NCBI RefSeq assembly: GCF_036408855.1
Contig: NZ_JAZGJQ010000009.1
Span: 28,308-92,307, forward strand
Direction: 5' to 3'
Length of the DNA stretch: 64,000 bases
Origin: Olsenella_K absiana
Lineage (GTDB): Bacteria; Actinomycetota; Coriobacteriia; Coriobacteriales; Atopobiaceae
In this document: in pieces, positions 27,101-35,623 of the stretch
How positions within the stretch are numbered: the first letter of the stretch is position 1
Layout: every line of letters starts with the position of its first letter
Notes under the pieces: generated by a model
What the model saw: only the letters and a program-made list of their open reading frames with translations
Told to the model about the DNA's origin: nothing
Database searches by the model: none
Made by a program: the position numbers and the translations under genes

Positions 27101-28854
27101 GCCCCGTCGAAGCTGAAGATCGCCGTCGGGGACTCGGAGTTCACGTTGACGCATTCCACGGAGCTCATGAGGTGGGCTTCCTTGGGATTCTCAATCTGGA
27201 GGCCCTTGTCGTGCATGTAGGAGAGCGTGTCCTCGTACATCATCGGGCGCCCGTAGAAGTATCCCTGGATCTGGCCGCACCCGATCTTCTTGAGGAAGGA
27301 GACCTGCTCTTTGGTCTCCACGCCCTCGGCAAGCGTGCGCACGCCGAGCATCCGGGCCATCGTCACGACGGAGGTGATGATCTGGCGGCTACGGTCGTCG
27401 AAGTGGCTGAAGAAGCCCATGTCGATCTTGATCACGTCGAAGTGGTAGTTGTGCAGCAAGCTCAGCGACGAGTACTCGCTCCCGAAGTCGTCCATCCACA
27501 CCTGGTAGCCGGCCTGCTGGAACTGGTGGACGGTCTTCGCCATCCTCGGGTGGTTGCGGGTCATGACCCGCTCGGTGACCTCGAGGCAGAGGACCGCCCT
27601 CGGAATCCGGTAGCGCCTCACCACGCCCTCGATGGTGTCGATCGGGTTGGCCACGTCGAAGTCGCAGGCGGAGAGGTTCACGGAGACGGGCACCAGCGGC
27701 AGCCCGTTGTCCATGCGGTCGCGGTCGAGCCGGGCCACCTGCTCCAGGACGTAGCGGTCGAGGCGGTTGATCAGCTGGGCCTCCTCGAGCACCGGCACGA
27801 ACACGTTCGGGAGGATCATGCCGAGCGCGGGGTCCTCCCAGCGTGCCAGCGCCTCGAATCCGCTCAGCCTTCCCGTGAGGGTCCTCACGATCGGCTGGTA
27901 GTACACCTTGATGTAGTGCTTCTCCAACGCCTCGCTGAAGTGGCGCAGCACGTAGGTCTTGCTCGCCTCGGTCTTCCCCATCGAGGGCTCGTAGACGGCG
28001 ACGCTCAGGTTGCCGTCCGCCTTGATGCTGTCGCAGGCAAGCTTCGCGGCGTCGAACCCATGCCTAAGGACGTCGAGGGAGTCCCCCTCCGAGGGCGAGT
28101 AGATGCCCGCCTTGAGGTGTATCCCGTCGTCGTCGATGTAGCGGTTCACCTCTCTGCAGACCTTTTCCAGCCGCTCCTCCAGCTCCTGCGACGGAAGCAG
28201 GGCGACAAAGCGGTCCGCCGCGAGGTGACCGACGAGGGCACCTGGAAAGCCGCTGGTGATGGTCTCGGCGACCTTCTCAAGGCACGCGTCCCCCCGGTGC
28301 AGCCCGTACAGCCGGTTGTACTCCTTGAAGTCGGTCAGGTTGAAGCTGACCGGGCAGAGGGCGCGCACCGCGGGGAGACCGCTTCGCCTCTCCGCCTGCT
28401 CGAGCGCCTCCTTGTAGAAGTCGTGCATGCCGAGCACGCCCGTCTTGTCCTGACCCCTCAGGTCGCTGGAGAGCTGCTCGGCCGAGAAGAGCAAGATCAC
28501 GTAGGCACTTCCGAAGGGGGTGTCCTTCAGTGACCCCACGCCCTCCGCCTTCCGGAAGTGCCCTTGCTTCGTCTGGTAGCAGTATGAGAATGCGAAGCGC
28601 TCCGGATGACTGCCCGAAGACTCCAACAGGGCCCTGTAGTCCTCGCCCTCCATCAGGCCGCGGAAGCTGGACGAGCAGAGCCGCATGAGGTCCCTCTCGT
28701 CCTCGCACCCGTACAGCGAGGCCGCCTTTCCGTTGGCGAAGACGATCCTCCCCGACCCGTCGGCGCGGACGATGAGGACGCCCGCCTCGATCAGGTCGTA
28801 GAGCTGCTGGCACTGCGCCCTCAGGCGCTCGTTATGCTCCGGTTCTTCCGTCAT
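24148..28854 (-). CDS. PAS - degenerate GGDEF - EAL - PAS - GGDEF signalling protein
   Basis: 1568 residues. N-terminal PAS (about 15-125), a GGDEF-fold domain with the signature lost (HLAADRF, near residue 215), an EAL domain (about 315-570) with FEALARW, LEVTER, WMDDFGSEYSS, IKIDM and LAEGVET, long PAS-rich middle, and a second, intact GGDEF (RTGGDEF near residue 1490) at the C-terminus. So both phosphodiesterase and cyclase activity are possible. The middle contains FDAPCRDCHNMML, a Cys-rich sensor-like loop. Same architecture as the protein encoded at 6922, extended by the active GGDEF. ATG 28854 chosen after the GAGGGGCG region. It ends 129 bases before the adhesin gene start, in the same direction. 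Confidence 0.88.
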   Translation of the reverse strand: MTEEPEHNERLRAQCQQLYDLIEAGVLIVRADGSGRIVFANGKAASLYGCEDERDLMRLCSSSFRGLMEGEDYRALLESSGSHPERFAFSYCYQTKQGHFRKAEGVGSLKDTPFGSAYVILLFSAEQLSSDLRGQDKTGVLGMHDFYKEALEQAERRSGLPAVRALCPVSFNLTDFKEYNRLYGLHRGDACLEKVAETITSGFPGALVGHLAADRFVALLPSQELEERLEKVCREVNRYIDDDGIHLKAGIYSPSEGDSLDVLRHGFDAAKLACDSIKADGNLSVAVYEPSMGKTEASKTYVLRHFSEALEKHYIKVYYQPIVRTLTGRLSGFEALARWEDPALGMILPNVFVPVLEEAQLINRLDRYVLEQVARLDRDRMDNGLPLVPVSVNLSACDFDVANPIDTIEGVVRRYRIPRAVLCLEVTERVMTRNHPRMAKTVHQFQQAGYQVWMDDFGSEYSSLSLLHNYHFDVIKIDMGFFSHFDDRSRQIITSVVTMARMLGVRTLAEGVETKEQVSFLKKIGCGQIQGYFYGRPMMYEDTLSYMHDKGLQIENPKEAHLMSSVECVNVNSESPTAIFSFDGANIALLQENDAYLRELRSTGTQDMAEANANLGDARYPLRGRFRQLLTDALQSRSKETLTYSDNGQYMRVSVRWIAGDESGWVGEAHLFNISNDLAVRQAQRLDDTLRDIFQLYEGLYLIDRGSGKVEILRSNHPELYGRDAPREVEAFLKAFAERLVYPDDRGRFLAFASSESVEARARAEEGAALAEIVRIRRPGGTYRWTVLEALMIYKSATSNILLSEREDIWERKADRDKLLPVFSRSLGISGSGTEQPGASAEVSLFRMLCSDSPYPFFWKDRQGRILGASESLLKEHGVHDATELLGMTEDETGCNFDLTEASRSEESIQNEGKPVARAEELMLSGGRLRELCVTRVPWYQEKEIAGTLCMVDRVGSGDDEESRLGLVDGETGFLSFRGAIEAGLAYADQYRLRKLDYVGLLIDVPAFAELVHTNEATAKGVLGEISSSLRRALGPGWAIARIGLCCFLCFSRRGRGDGIEPSLSSVSSALPRLWSRAGLQEAPELMHAVAYGSEVMSLDEMLQLMIRRLSSVEQETYGEKPYTEDRIFVRREVLDNLKERVIISDPETYELVYLNAAARKDVGIAPDACLKGRLCYKVLEGFDAPCRDCHNMMLRMDRALSFAHMNHKTGQSLQVRSFLTTWDKRTLKLTFSFNLDEYIETLAKDNGLVYQEMRAYEAISRGMQEADPERGIERTISSIADNMHPERLLIFEERDDDTVSATYEWTAPGVYPLREELQSIPRTELRALYARFVSDRLVMVSDMDAFLRENPGFSFRIHGVRSFVSGQLLLQNQREGFTLVVNPSEESFQTGSVLYSTLTDFIAVMVRNRNAIGELERRSLVDQLTGAGNRRALEQRVQAWQGDGVLGVVSVDLNGLKRTNDTEGHHAGDVLISETARILAECAGEDCVFRTGGDEFVVITEDLEERDILLLIQHMRMSAKNNGISMAIGYSYARGKVTDFDALLTRADFNMYLDKGHSFHRRRSDRR

Positions 28855-28972
28855 CGCTTCTTCGCGCCCCTCACGACCCTCCGGCGACACGCACGGGAGG
28901 CCCTTGGCATACCCACTTTTTCGTACCCAGTAAACCACCTTTCCGCCTGGTCGGGCAGCGTGGCCCCGGCGC

Positions 28973-31504
28973 CTACCCCGAGGCCAGCTCCTCGGCGAGA
29001 TAGCGCCCGGTCAACGACTCCGCGCACCCCGCCACGTCCTCGGGGGTCCCCGCGCACACGACGCGCCCACCGGCCTCGCCGCCACCCGGTCCGAGGTCGA
29101 TCACGTAGTCCGCGTTGGCGATCATGTCCAGGTCGTGCTCGATGACCACCACGGTCGCGCCGTGCTCCACCAGCCCCTGCAGCACGCGGAGCAGGACCTC
29201 GACGTCGAGCGGGTGCAGGCCGATCGTGGGCTCGTCGAAGACGAAGAGCGTGCCCTCCTGGCTGCGGCCCATCTCGCTCGAGAGCTTGAGCCGCTGCGCC
29301 TCGCCGCCGGAGAGCGCCGGCGTGGCCTCGCCCAGCGTGAGGTAGCCGAGGCCGATGTCGGAGAGCGTCCGGAGCCTCGCAGACGCTCGGCGCAGCCCAC
29401 CTAGCTGGCCGAGCGCCTCGTCTACGGTCATCCCCATGAGCTGGGGCAGGCTCACGCCGCCGTCCTTGTCGCCCGTGCCGCGCTTCGTATGCCGGCGGAC
29501 GTCCCAGGCCTCCCGTGAGAAGCGCGACCCACGGCAGTCGGGGCAGTCGATCTCGACGTCCGGGAGGAACTGCACGTCGAGGGAGATCGTGCCGGTGCCG
29601 TCGCAGCTGGGACACCTGAGGGACCCCGTGTTGTACGAGAAGTCCCCCGCCTTCAGGCCGAGCGCCTTGGCCGCCGCGGTCTGCGCGAAGGCGCGCCTGA
29701 GGTCGTCCATGACGCCGGAGTACGTGGCCACCGTGGAGCGCACGTTCGCGCCGATGGGCGTGGAGTCGATGAGGCACACGCGGCCGATGCCCGGCGCGTC
29801 GCAGGCGCGGACGTGCGCAGGTAGCGCCTCCCCCGCGATGCTCGCCTGGAGGGCGGGCACGAGGCACTCGAGCACGAGCGTGGTCTTCCCCGACCCCGAG
29901 ACTCCGGTCACGGCTACCAGCCGCCCCTGCGGCACGTCCACGGAGAGCGGGCGCACGGTGTGGACCTGGCCGGTCTCGAGGTGGATGCGCCCGAGGTCGA
30001 ACAGGGCGTCGCTCGTGGCGCGGCCGCGCGTGCGGATCACGCGCTCGCCCGACAGGAAGGGGGCGATGCGGGAGGCGGGGTCCTTCTCGACCTCACGTAC
30101 GCTCCCCTGGCAGATGACGGTGCCGCCGTCCTTGCCCGAGCCGGGCCCCACCTCTATCAGGTGGTCCGCATGGCGCAGCACCCGCACGTCGTGGTCGACC
30201 ACCACGACGGAGTTGCCGTCCGAGAGGAGGTCGTCCACCACTCCGAGAAGCCCCTCGACGTTAGAGGGGTGCAGGCCGATGGACGGCTCGTCGAGCACGT
30301 AGAGGACACCCGTCGTGCGGTTGCGCACGGCTCGTGCGAGCTGTACCCGCTGGCGCTCGCCGTTGGAGAGCGTGGAGCTCGCACGGTCGAGCGCCAGGTA
30401 TCCGAGGCCCAGCTGCTGCAGGCGCGCGACGGGCTCCGCCATGGTCGCAACGATCTGCTCGGCCATGGCGGCGACCTCGGGAGGAAGCGACGGCGCCACG
30501 CGGGGCAGCCAGGCCGCGAGCTCGTCCAGCGTCATGGCCGTGGCCTCCGCCAGGTTGATTCCGAGCACCTGTGGGTCGCGCGCCCGCGCGGAGAGGCGGG
30601 TCCCGTGGCAGTCGGGGCAGGGCCCCTCGCGCAGGAACCTGGCCACGCGCTTCATGCCCTTCTCGTCCTTCACGCGCGCGAGCGCGTTCTCGACCGAGTA
30701 GACGGCGTTGTAGTAGGTGAAGTCCATCTCGCCGGCGGTGTTGGTCTTCTCGTTGTGATAGAGCAGGTGGTGCTTCTCCGCGGGGCCGTGGAGGACGAAC
30801 TCTCGCTCGCGAGGGGTGAGGTCACGGAAGGGGACGTCCGTGCGGACGCCGCAGTCGCGCGCGATGTCGGCCATGAGGCTCCACATGAGGCTGCCCCAGG
30901 GCTTGACCGCGCCCTCGTCGATGGTGAGCGATTCGTCTGGCACGAGCGAGGCCTCGTCCACCACGCGCGAGACGCCCGTGCCCTGGCAGGTCGGGCACGC
31001 GCCCGTCGAGTTGAAGGCCAGCTCTTCGGCCCCCTGGCCGTAGAAGGTGGCGCCGCAGGTGGGGCAGGTGATGGGACGCTCGAGCGCCACGCTCGTGGTG
31101 GGCGGACAGCGGTGGCCGTTGGGGCAGGTGTAGGAGCCTGCGCGCGAGAAGAGCAGGCGCAGTCCGTTCAAGAGCTCGGTCGAGGTGCCGAAGGTCGAGC
31201 GCACCCCCGGGACGCCCGGGCGCTGCCTGAGCGCGAGGGCGGCGGGCACGTGCTCGACGAGGTCGACGTCGGCCCGGGTGGACTGCGTGAGGCGGCGGCG
31301 CGTGTAGGTCGAGAGCGCCTCGAGGTAGCGGCGGCTGCCCTCGGCGTAGAGCACGCCCAGCGCGAGGCTCGACTTGCCCGAACCCGAGACGCCCGCGACG
31401 CCTACGAGCTCTCCGAGCGGCACGGAGACGTCGACGTTCCTGAGGTTGTGCACGCGCGCGCCGCGGACCTCGATGGCGCGCGGGGCGGAGCTGGCGCTAG
31501 ACAT
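28973..31504 (-). CDS. UvrA2-like ABC ATPase (short UvrA paralogue)
   Basis: 843 residues, about 100 shorter than true UvrA. Both ABC modules are intact: GVSGSGKSSL, LSNGERQR, YVLDEPSIGLHP, then GVSGSGKTTL, LSGGEAQRL and FVFDEPTIGLHP. Zinc modules CPTCQGTG, CPDCHGTR, CPSCDGTG and CPDCRGSR are present. The region between the first Walker A and first CxxC is too short to hold the UvrB-binding domain, so it probably does not act in excision repair; relatives of this type (UvrA2, DrrC) protect against DNA-binding drugs. A monocistronic gene, with no drug-biosynthesis genes around it. Confidence 0.9.
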   Translation of the reverse strand: MSSASSAPRAIEVRGARVHNLRNVDVSVPLGELVGVAGVSGSGKSSLALGVLYAEGSRRYLEALSTYTRRRLTQSTRADVDLVEHVPAALALRQRPGVPGVRSTFGTSTELLNGLRLLFSRAGSYTCPNGHRCPPTTSVALERPITCPTCGATFYGQGAEELAFNSTGACPTCQGTGVSRVVDEASLVPDESLTIDEGAVKPWGSLMWSLMADIARDCGVRTDVPFRDLTPREREFVLHGPAEKHHLLYHNEKTNTAGEMDFTYYNAVYSVENALARVKDEKGMKRVARFLREGPCPDCHGTRLSARARDPQVLGINLAEATAMTLDELAAWLPRVAPSLPPEVAAMAEQIVATMAEPVARLQQLGLGYLALDRASSTLSNGERQRVQLARAVRNRTTGVLYVLDEPSIGLHPSNVEGLLGVVDDLLSDGNSVVVVDHDVRVLRHADHLIEVGPGSGKDGGTVICQGSVREVEKDPASRIAPFLSGERVIRTRGRATSDALFDLGRIHLETGQVHTVRPLSVDVPQGRLVAVTGVSGSGKTTLVLECLVPALQASIAGEALPAHVRACDAPGIGRVCLIDSTPIGANVRSTVATYSGVMDDLRRAFAQTAAAKALGLKAGDFSYNTGSLRCPSCDGTGTISLDVQFLPDVEIDCPDCRGSRFSREAWDVRRHTKRGTGDKDGGVSLPQLMGMTVDEALGQLGGLRRASARLRTLSDIGLGYLTLGEATPALSGGEAQRLKLSSEMGRSQEGTLFVFDEPTIGLHPLDVEVLLRVLQGLVEHGATVVVIEHDLDMIANADYVIDLGPGGGEAGGRVVCAGTPEDVAGCAESLTGRYLAEELASG

Positions 31505-31591
31505 GCTGTGACCCCCTTGCTTTGACTGCCGCTCCGCATTGTACGGCAGCGGCGCGGTTCGCTCGCCCTCGCGGAGAGGCGGGCCGAGCCG

Positions 31592-32419
31592 TCAGGCGCG
31601 CGGGGCCTCGGCGGAGGTCACGAACGTGGTCACGTAGCTGGTGTCCTCGGGCGTCCTGAGGTCGGGGTCCTCCTTGAGGAACTCGCCGGGCAGGCCCGCC
31701 TCCTCTGCGGCGATCTGGAAGTGGCACGCCGCGATGCCCATGTCGACCTTCTGGATGTCGCCGGTCGACTCCCGCGCGTACCCCTTGGTCTTGTGCTCGT
31801 AGAAGTGGACCTTGTCGCCCTCGATGACGAGCCGCCACGGCTGCTTGTTGGTCGCGGAGGGGGACCAGCGAACCATCTGGAGCGGCTCCAGGAGGCCGCC
31901 CGCCTCGCTCTCGGCGAGGGGATGGTCGAAGTCGCCCATGAAGAAGAGAGACTCGAACGGGGCGCGATCGTCCGCCCTCATGTTCTTCCGCATGAGGGTC
32001 TCGCGCAAGGACCTCTTGTCGGCGGCGTAGCCGAGGGGGGTCACGGCGGGCATGACCTCGTCGGCCCCCACGCCCAAGGCGCGCTCGAAGGCCTTACGGT
32101 CGATCGTCCCGGCGAGCCACACCGTCCCCAGCCCCAACGACGTGGCGAGAAGGACGAACCTCTCGAAGGAGTAGCCAAAGCCCAGCTCCGCGTCCTCCTG
32201 CCTCCTGTACTTGGCGGCGACGTACGTGTCGGCACCGACGATCACGGGGCTGGACACGCCGTCGCGCTTGCGGTCGAGGAACTTGAACGTCACGGGCACC
32301 CCGAAGGGGTTGGTGTCGTGCTTGGTGAAGTCCTCGAGCTTCGCCAGCACCTCGTCCGGGATGGGCCTGTCGTTGAAGGTTCGCACGCTCTTGCGTGCCT
32401 TGATGGTGCTGGAATCCAT
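31592..32419 (-). CDS. nitroreductase family protein
   Basis: 275 residues. N-terminal ARKSVRTFNDRPIP and the later SPSATNKQPWRLVIE are the FMN-binding marks of the nitroreductase fold (the putative TM-type nitroreductase group); GYSFERFVLLATSLGLGTVWL fits the central helix. Uses NAD(P)H and FMN to reduce an unidentified substrate. It follows the MDR gene by 55 bases in the same direction, as part of a redox cluster. Confidence 0.88.
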   Translation of the reverse strand: MDSSTIKARKSVRTFNDRPIPDEVLAKLEDFTKHDTNPFGVPVTFKFLDRKRDGVSSPVIVGADTYVAAKYRRQEDAELGFGYSFERFVLLATSLGLGTVWLAGTIDRKAFERALGVGADEVMPAVTPLGYAADKRSLRETLMRKNMRADDRAPFESLFFMGDFDHPLAESEAGGLLEPLQMVRWSPSATNKQPWRLVIEGDKVHFYEHKTKGYARESTGDIQKVDMGIAACHFQIAAEEAGLPGEFLKEDPDLRTPEDTSYVTTFVTSAEAPRA

Positions 32420-32474
32420 GTGGTGTGTCCCCTGTTCTTCTCGCCCCTGCGCGCTGCGTCTTGCCGGAGTGACC

Positions 32475-33485
32475 CTAGTCCTGCGAAATGCGCAGCAGTG
32501 TCTTGCCCTGGGAGTGGCCTGACCTCACGCGCTCGAGCGCGTCGTTGACCTGGTCGAGCCCGTAGGTGCCGTCGATAGAGGCCTGCAGCGGGCGCTCCGC
32601 GGGGAAGAGCTCCCCTACGCGCTCGAGCTGTGCGCCGTCCTCGTGGACGAAAACGAAGTCGTACGTCTGGTCCTTCTGCGCCGCCATCCTGTCGAACTTG
32701 TGGCCGGCGATGCCGAAGAGCGCGCGCTTAACGGGCGAGAGGCCCGCCCGCCTGGCGAAGCGGCCGTTGGGGAGGCCACGCAGCGACACGAGGTGCCCGC
32801 CGCGCCTGAGCACGCGGAACTCGTCCGGCAGCTCGTGCTCGCCCAGGGTGTCGAGCACGCAGTCGACGTCGTGGAGGACGTCGGCGTAGCGCTGCGCCTT
32901 ATAGTCGATGAAGGTGCTGGCGCCGAGCTTGCGGACGCGCTCCTCGTTGCGGGCGCTGCCGTTGGTCGACACCACGAGGCCCATGCGCGCGGCGATGGGG
33001 ATGGCCATGGCGCCGAGGCTGTCCATCCCGCCCGAGATGAAGAGCGTCTGGCCCGCCTTCGCCTCCATAAGATCAAGCGCCTGCATGGCGGTGAGCGCCG
33101 TGAGGGGCACGCACGCCGCCTCCTCCATCGAGAGGTAGGCCGGCACGGTTGCCAGGGCAGACTCGTCCACGGCAGCGTACTCGGCGAACGCGCCGATCTT
33201 CGCGAGCGGCATGCGTCCGTACACGCGGTCGCCGGCCTTGAACCTTCCTGCCGCAGAGCCCGCCTTGACGACGGTGCCCGAGAACTCGTTGCCCATCACG
33301 AGAGGCGTGCGGTACGGCACGATGAGGCGCACCTCGCCGCGGACGATCATGTTGTCCAGCGGGTTCACCGCCGCCGTGTGGACGCGCACGAGAACCTCGT
33401 GCGCCGCGGGCTCGGGGACGGGGATGTCGCGCACCGCGAGGGTCGCGCCACTCTTGTCGTAGCCGTCCAGAATCGCTGACTTCAT
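32475..33485 (-). CDS. zinc-free alcohol dehydrogenase-like (quinone oxidoreductase, MDR) protein
   Basis: 336 residues. Medium-chain reductase with VPEPAAHEVLVRVHTAAVNP at the N-terminus, MGNEFSGTVVKAG, and a Rossmann segment AGQTLFISGGMDSLGAMAI. The zinc-ligand Cys/His of alcohol dehydrogenases are absent, as in quinone oxidoreductases. Reduces a quinone or enone with NADPH, presumably. Its ATG overlaps the stop of an Rrf2 fragment (ATGA). Confidence 0.9.
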   Translation of the reverse strand: MKSAILDGYDKSGATLAVRDIPVPEPAAHEVLVRVHTAAVNPLDNMIVRGEVRLIVPYRTPLVMGNEFSGTVVKAGSAAGRFKAGDRVYGRMPLAKIGAFAEYAAVDESALATVPAYLSMEEAACVPLTALTAMQALDLMEAKAGQTLFISGGMDSLGAMAIPIAARMGLVVSTNGSARNEERVRKLGASTFIDYKAQRYADVLHDVDCVLDTLGEHELPDEFRVLRRGGHLVSLRGLPNGRFARRAGLSPVKRALFGIAGHKFDRMAAQKDQTYDFVFVHEDGAQLERVGELFPAERPLQASIDGTYGLDQVNDALERVRSGHSQGKTLLRISQD

Positions 33486-33760
33486 CGCTTGCCGCCTTCC
33501 TGCTGGTGCGAGCTCTTCTCGTCCCTCTCGATCCGTTCGCGCATGCGCGCCATGCAGTCCGCGAGCGTCGCGCCCGCGAGCTCCGCCTCCACCACCTGCT
33601 CAGCGTGGCGGAACATCCCCCCGAGCACGGGGCGGATGTTCCTGCCCACGATGCACGAGTCGCTGGGGTTCTGGTGGATGTCGAACACGTGGACGTCATC
33701 CGTCTCCTCGACCGCGCGGTACACGTCGAGGGGCAGATGGCTCTCTACGTCAAGCTCACT
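33482..33760 (-). pseudogene. C-terminal fragment of an Rrf2-family regulator
   Basis: About 93 codons read as ...LPLDVYRAVEET...FDIHQNPSDSCIVGRNI...GATLADC, the C-terminal half of Rrf2-type repressors (Cys near the effector loop included). The DNA-binding winged helix is missing; the frame runs straight into the 3' end of the flavoprotein gene at 33756. An ATG exists at 33724, so an 80-residue product could be made and is coupled to the MDR gene. Confidence 0.7.
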
Positions 33761-34403
33761 TGCTGCACTCGCGCACCAGCCTCTGCCCGATCCCGTAGGC
33801 GTTCTCCAGGTCCTTGGGGAAGTTCTTCTCGCGTGAGAGCTTCTTTTTGGCCTCGTCGAAGCCCGCCATGGAGTACTTGGAGTAATCCGCCACCTGCAGC
33901 GTGTCGAAGCACGGGTACAGGCAGACCACCCCGTTGAGCATCTGCAGCTCCTGCGCGTAGCCCTCTAACGCGTCCTTGTAGAGCCTGTCGTAGAACTCCT
34001 TCGACGCGTTCATGCTGACGAAGAGCCCTACGTTCACCTTCCCGGTGAAGTAGTTGCTGTAGTCGTCGTAGGACAGCGCGCAGAAGTGCAGCCGCTCCAT
34101 AACCTCGAAGTAGCGGCTCGTGGGCCTACCCAGGTAAATCGCAGTGCCAACGAGAAGGACGTCCGACCGGAATACCTTGTCGATTATCGGGGACAGGTCG
34201 TCCTTCCAGTAGCAGTGGCACCTCTCGGCACCCTTCCTCTTGCAGAGCATGCAGCTCCTGCAGCCGGTGAAGTCGAAGTCGTAGAGGTCTATGTACTCGA
34301 CCTCGGAGCCGGCGCTCCTGGCGCCCTCGGCCGCCGACTTCAGGAGCTTTGCCGTGTTCCAGGCCTTGCGAGGGCTTGCGTTGAGTACCAGGGTCTGCGC
34401 CAT
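33756..34403 (-). CDS. flavodoxin-fold NADPH-dependent FMN reductase/iron-sulfur flavoprotein
   Basis: 215 residues. LVLNASPRKAWNTAKLL at the N-terminus binds the FMN phosphate; a Cys-rich motif GCRSCMLCKRKGAERCHCYWKDD follows around residues 48-70, as in iron-sulfur flavoproteins; GTAIYLGRPTSRYFEVMERL is the second flavin loop. Cytoplasmic electron-transfer protein or quinone/azo reductase of unknown substrate. First gene of a leftward redox group. Confidence 0.85.
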   Translation of the reverse strand: MAQTLVLNASPRKAWNTAKLLKSAAEGARSAGSEVEYIDLYDFDFTGCRSCMLCKRKGAERCHCYWKDDLSPIIDKVFRSDVLLVGTAIYLGRPTSRYFEVMERLHFCALSYDDYSNYFTGKVNVGLFVSMNASKEFYDRLYKDALEGYAQELQMLNGVVCLYPCFDTLQVADYSKYSMAGFDEAKKKLSREKNFPKDLENAYGIGQRLVRECSK

Positions 34404-34493
34404 GGGTCTCCCTTCCCCGTGGACCTCGTTCGCACATGCTCATTCTACGTGTGGCGTGAGCGCCTCAAGGCTGGACTCACGCAGCTTGGCGCG

Positions 34494-35051
34494 CTATCGA
34501 GGCCTCAGGCCCGTTAGGGTCAGGCCCACACGGCGTCGCAGTCGGCGGCAGGACCCTAAAAGGGCGACGCGCGCTCTCCAGGGACGGCACCAAAGGGCGA
34601 CGTAAGCGCGGTATCGGCAGGTCCCGAGGACGTTCGCCCGGCCGTCTGGTCGATAAAGCCCCACGAGCACGCCACGCACCTGCGAGGGCGAGACCTCCTC
34701 GAGCCACGTGCAGTTGTCGCCGAGCGCTAAGACGCCGTGGGCCTCGCCCGCCACGACCCGATGCAGCACGTACGTGCCGTCCCCCTCGGCGCCCTCTCGC
34801 TCGTAGAGGACCACGTCCATCGGCACGAGGTCGCCAGCCGAGCAGGGCGCCACGACGATGGTGTCGAGCCCCTCGCGGATGAGGGGCAGCATGCTCGTCC
34901 CGCGTGCGGCGTCCGCGAAGACGCCTTCGGTGGAGAGGACTTCCCCTATCGAGCGTGGTCGTCCAACGACGGACGCTACCACGCCGGAACCTCTCCCCTT
35001 CCCATCGAAGCCCGTCCTTCTCCCCTTCCCCTCGACATGACGAATGTACAC
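34494..35051 (-). CDS. S24/S26-family (signal peptidase-like) protein
   Basis: 185 residues or less; GTG 35051 sits right behind the lipoprotein stop, and a later in-frame start is likely because the first 30 residues are basic and unconserved. GTSMLPLIREGLDTIVV carries the catalytic Ser of the S24/S26 fold; DVVLYER, YVLHRVV and LALGDNC follow the family. No N-terminal membrane anchor is seen, and the C-terminus is Arg-rich. Such soluble peptidases are often found in peptide natural-product loci with the exporter/nucleotidyltransferase pair found at 1-2.7 kb, but here it lies 32 kb away. Confidence 0.7.
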   Translation of the reverse strand: MYIRHVEGKGRRTGFDGKGRGSGVVASVVGRPRSIGEVLSTEGVFADAARGTSMLPLIREGLDTIVVAPCSAGDLVPMDVVLYEREGAEGDGTYVLHRVVAGEAHGVLALGDNCTWLEEVSPSQVRGVLVGLYRPDGRANVLGTCRYRAYVALWCRPWRARVALLGSCRRLRRRVGLTLTGLRPR

Positions 35052-35609
35052 TTACGCGGCAGCGAAGCTTGCGCTGATGGAGCCGCTTCCCACCACGGCC
35101 GCCAAATCCGAAGCATCCGCTATCTTGCCGATGCGCGTATAGGCATAGGAGGTGGCGTGGGATTCGTAGAAGACCACCAGGCAGTTGTCCCCATAGAGCA
35201 TCACATCCCCTGCCTCGATGGTACCGGGGTTGGACGCGTTAGTCGGGAGCGAGCTGTCCAGATAGACGTACTTCTCATTGCTGTTGAGCTCGCTCATCTC
35301 CGTCTGCAGCGGGAGCATCGTCGCGAAGGCTGCTGCTGTCTCATTATCAGCAAGGTCGATGGCGAACTGGTGTCCCTCAATCGAGAGCATGACCGTTGAA
35401 ATGGACGGGTTCATAGAGGACTCCTCCCCTTGGTTGGTAGCCGATGCCGTTGCATCCTGGTTCGCAGGATCGATCTCTTGAGGTGCGACCGCATTCGCAC
35501 TGGATGCATTCACGCCATTCTTATCGCTGGATTGCTCCTGAGCGCATCCTCCAAGGAAGGAGACGCAGAGCACGGACGCTAAGGCAGCTGTCAACAGGAT
35601 TCTCTTCAC
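35052..35609 (-). CDS. lipoprotein with cyclophilin-like domain
   Basis: 185 residues. GTG 35609 after GAGGAAGG. N-terminal signal VKRILLTAALASVL with lipobox LGGC (Cys near residue 21), then a Ser/Asn/Ala linker and a C-terminal domain (VMLSIEGHQFAIDLADNETA, then GDVMLYGDNCLVVFYESH) of the cyclophilin-like-fold family found in bacterial lipoproteins. The partner or substrate is unknown. It is followed closely by the S24/S26 gene and preceded by a flavodoxin gene in the same direction. Confidence 0.78.
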   Translation of the reverse strand: MKRILLTAALASVLCVSFLGGCAQEQSSDKNGVNASSANAVAPQEIDPANQDATASATNQGEESSMNPSISTVMLSIEGHQFAIDLADNETAAAFATMLPLQTEMSELNSNEKYVYLDSSLPTNASNPGTIEAGDVMLYGDNCLVVFYESHATSYAYTRIGKIADASDLAAVVGSGSISASFAAA

Positions 35610-35623
35610 GGGGCCCTTCCTCC

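Noticed and set aside
28973..31504. Housekeeping UvrA of excision repair
   Set aside because: Too short, no room for the UvrB-binding domain; fits short UvrA paralogues better.
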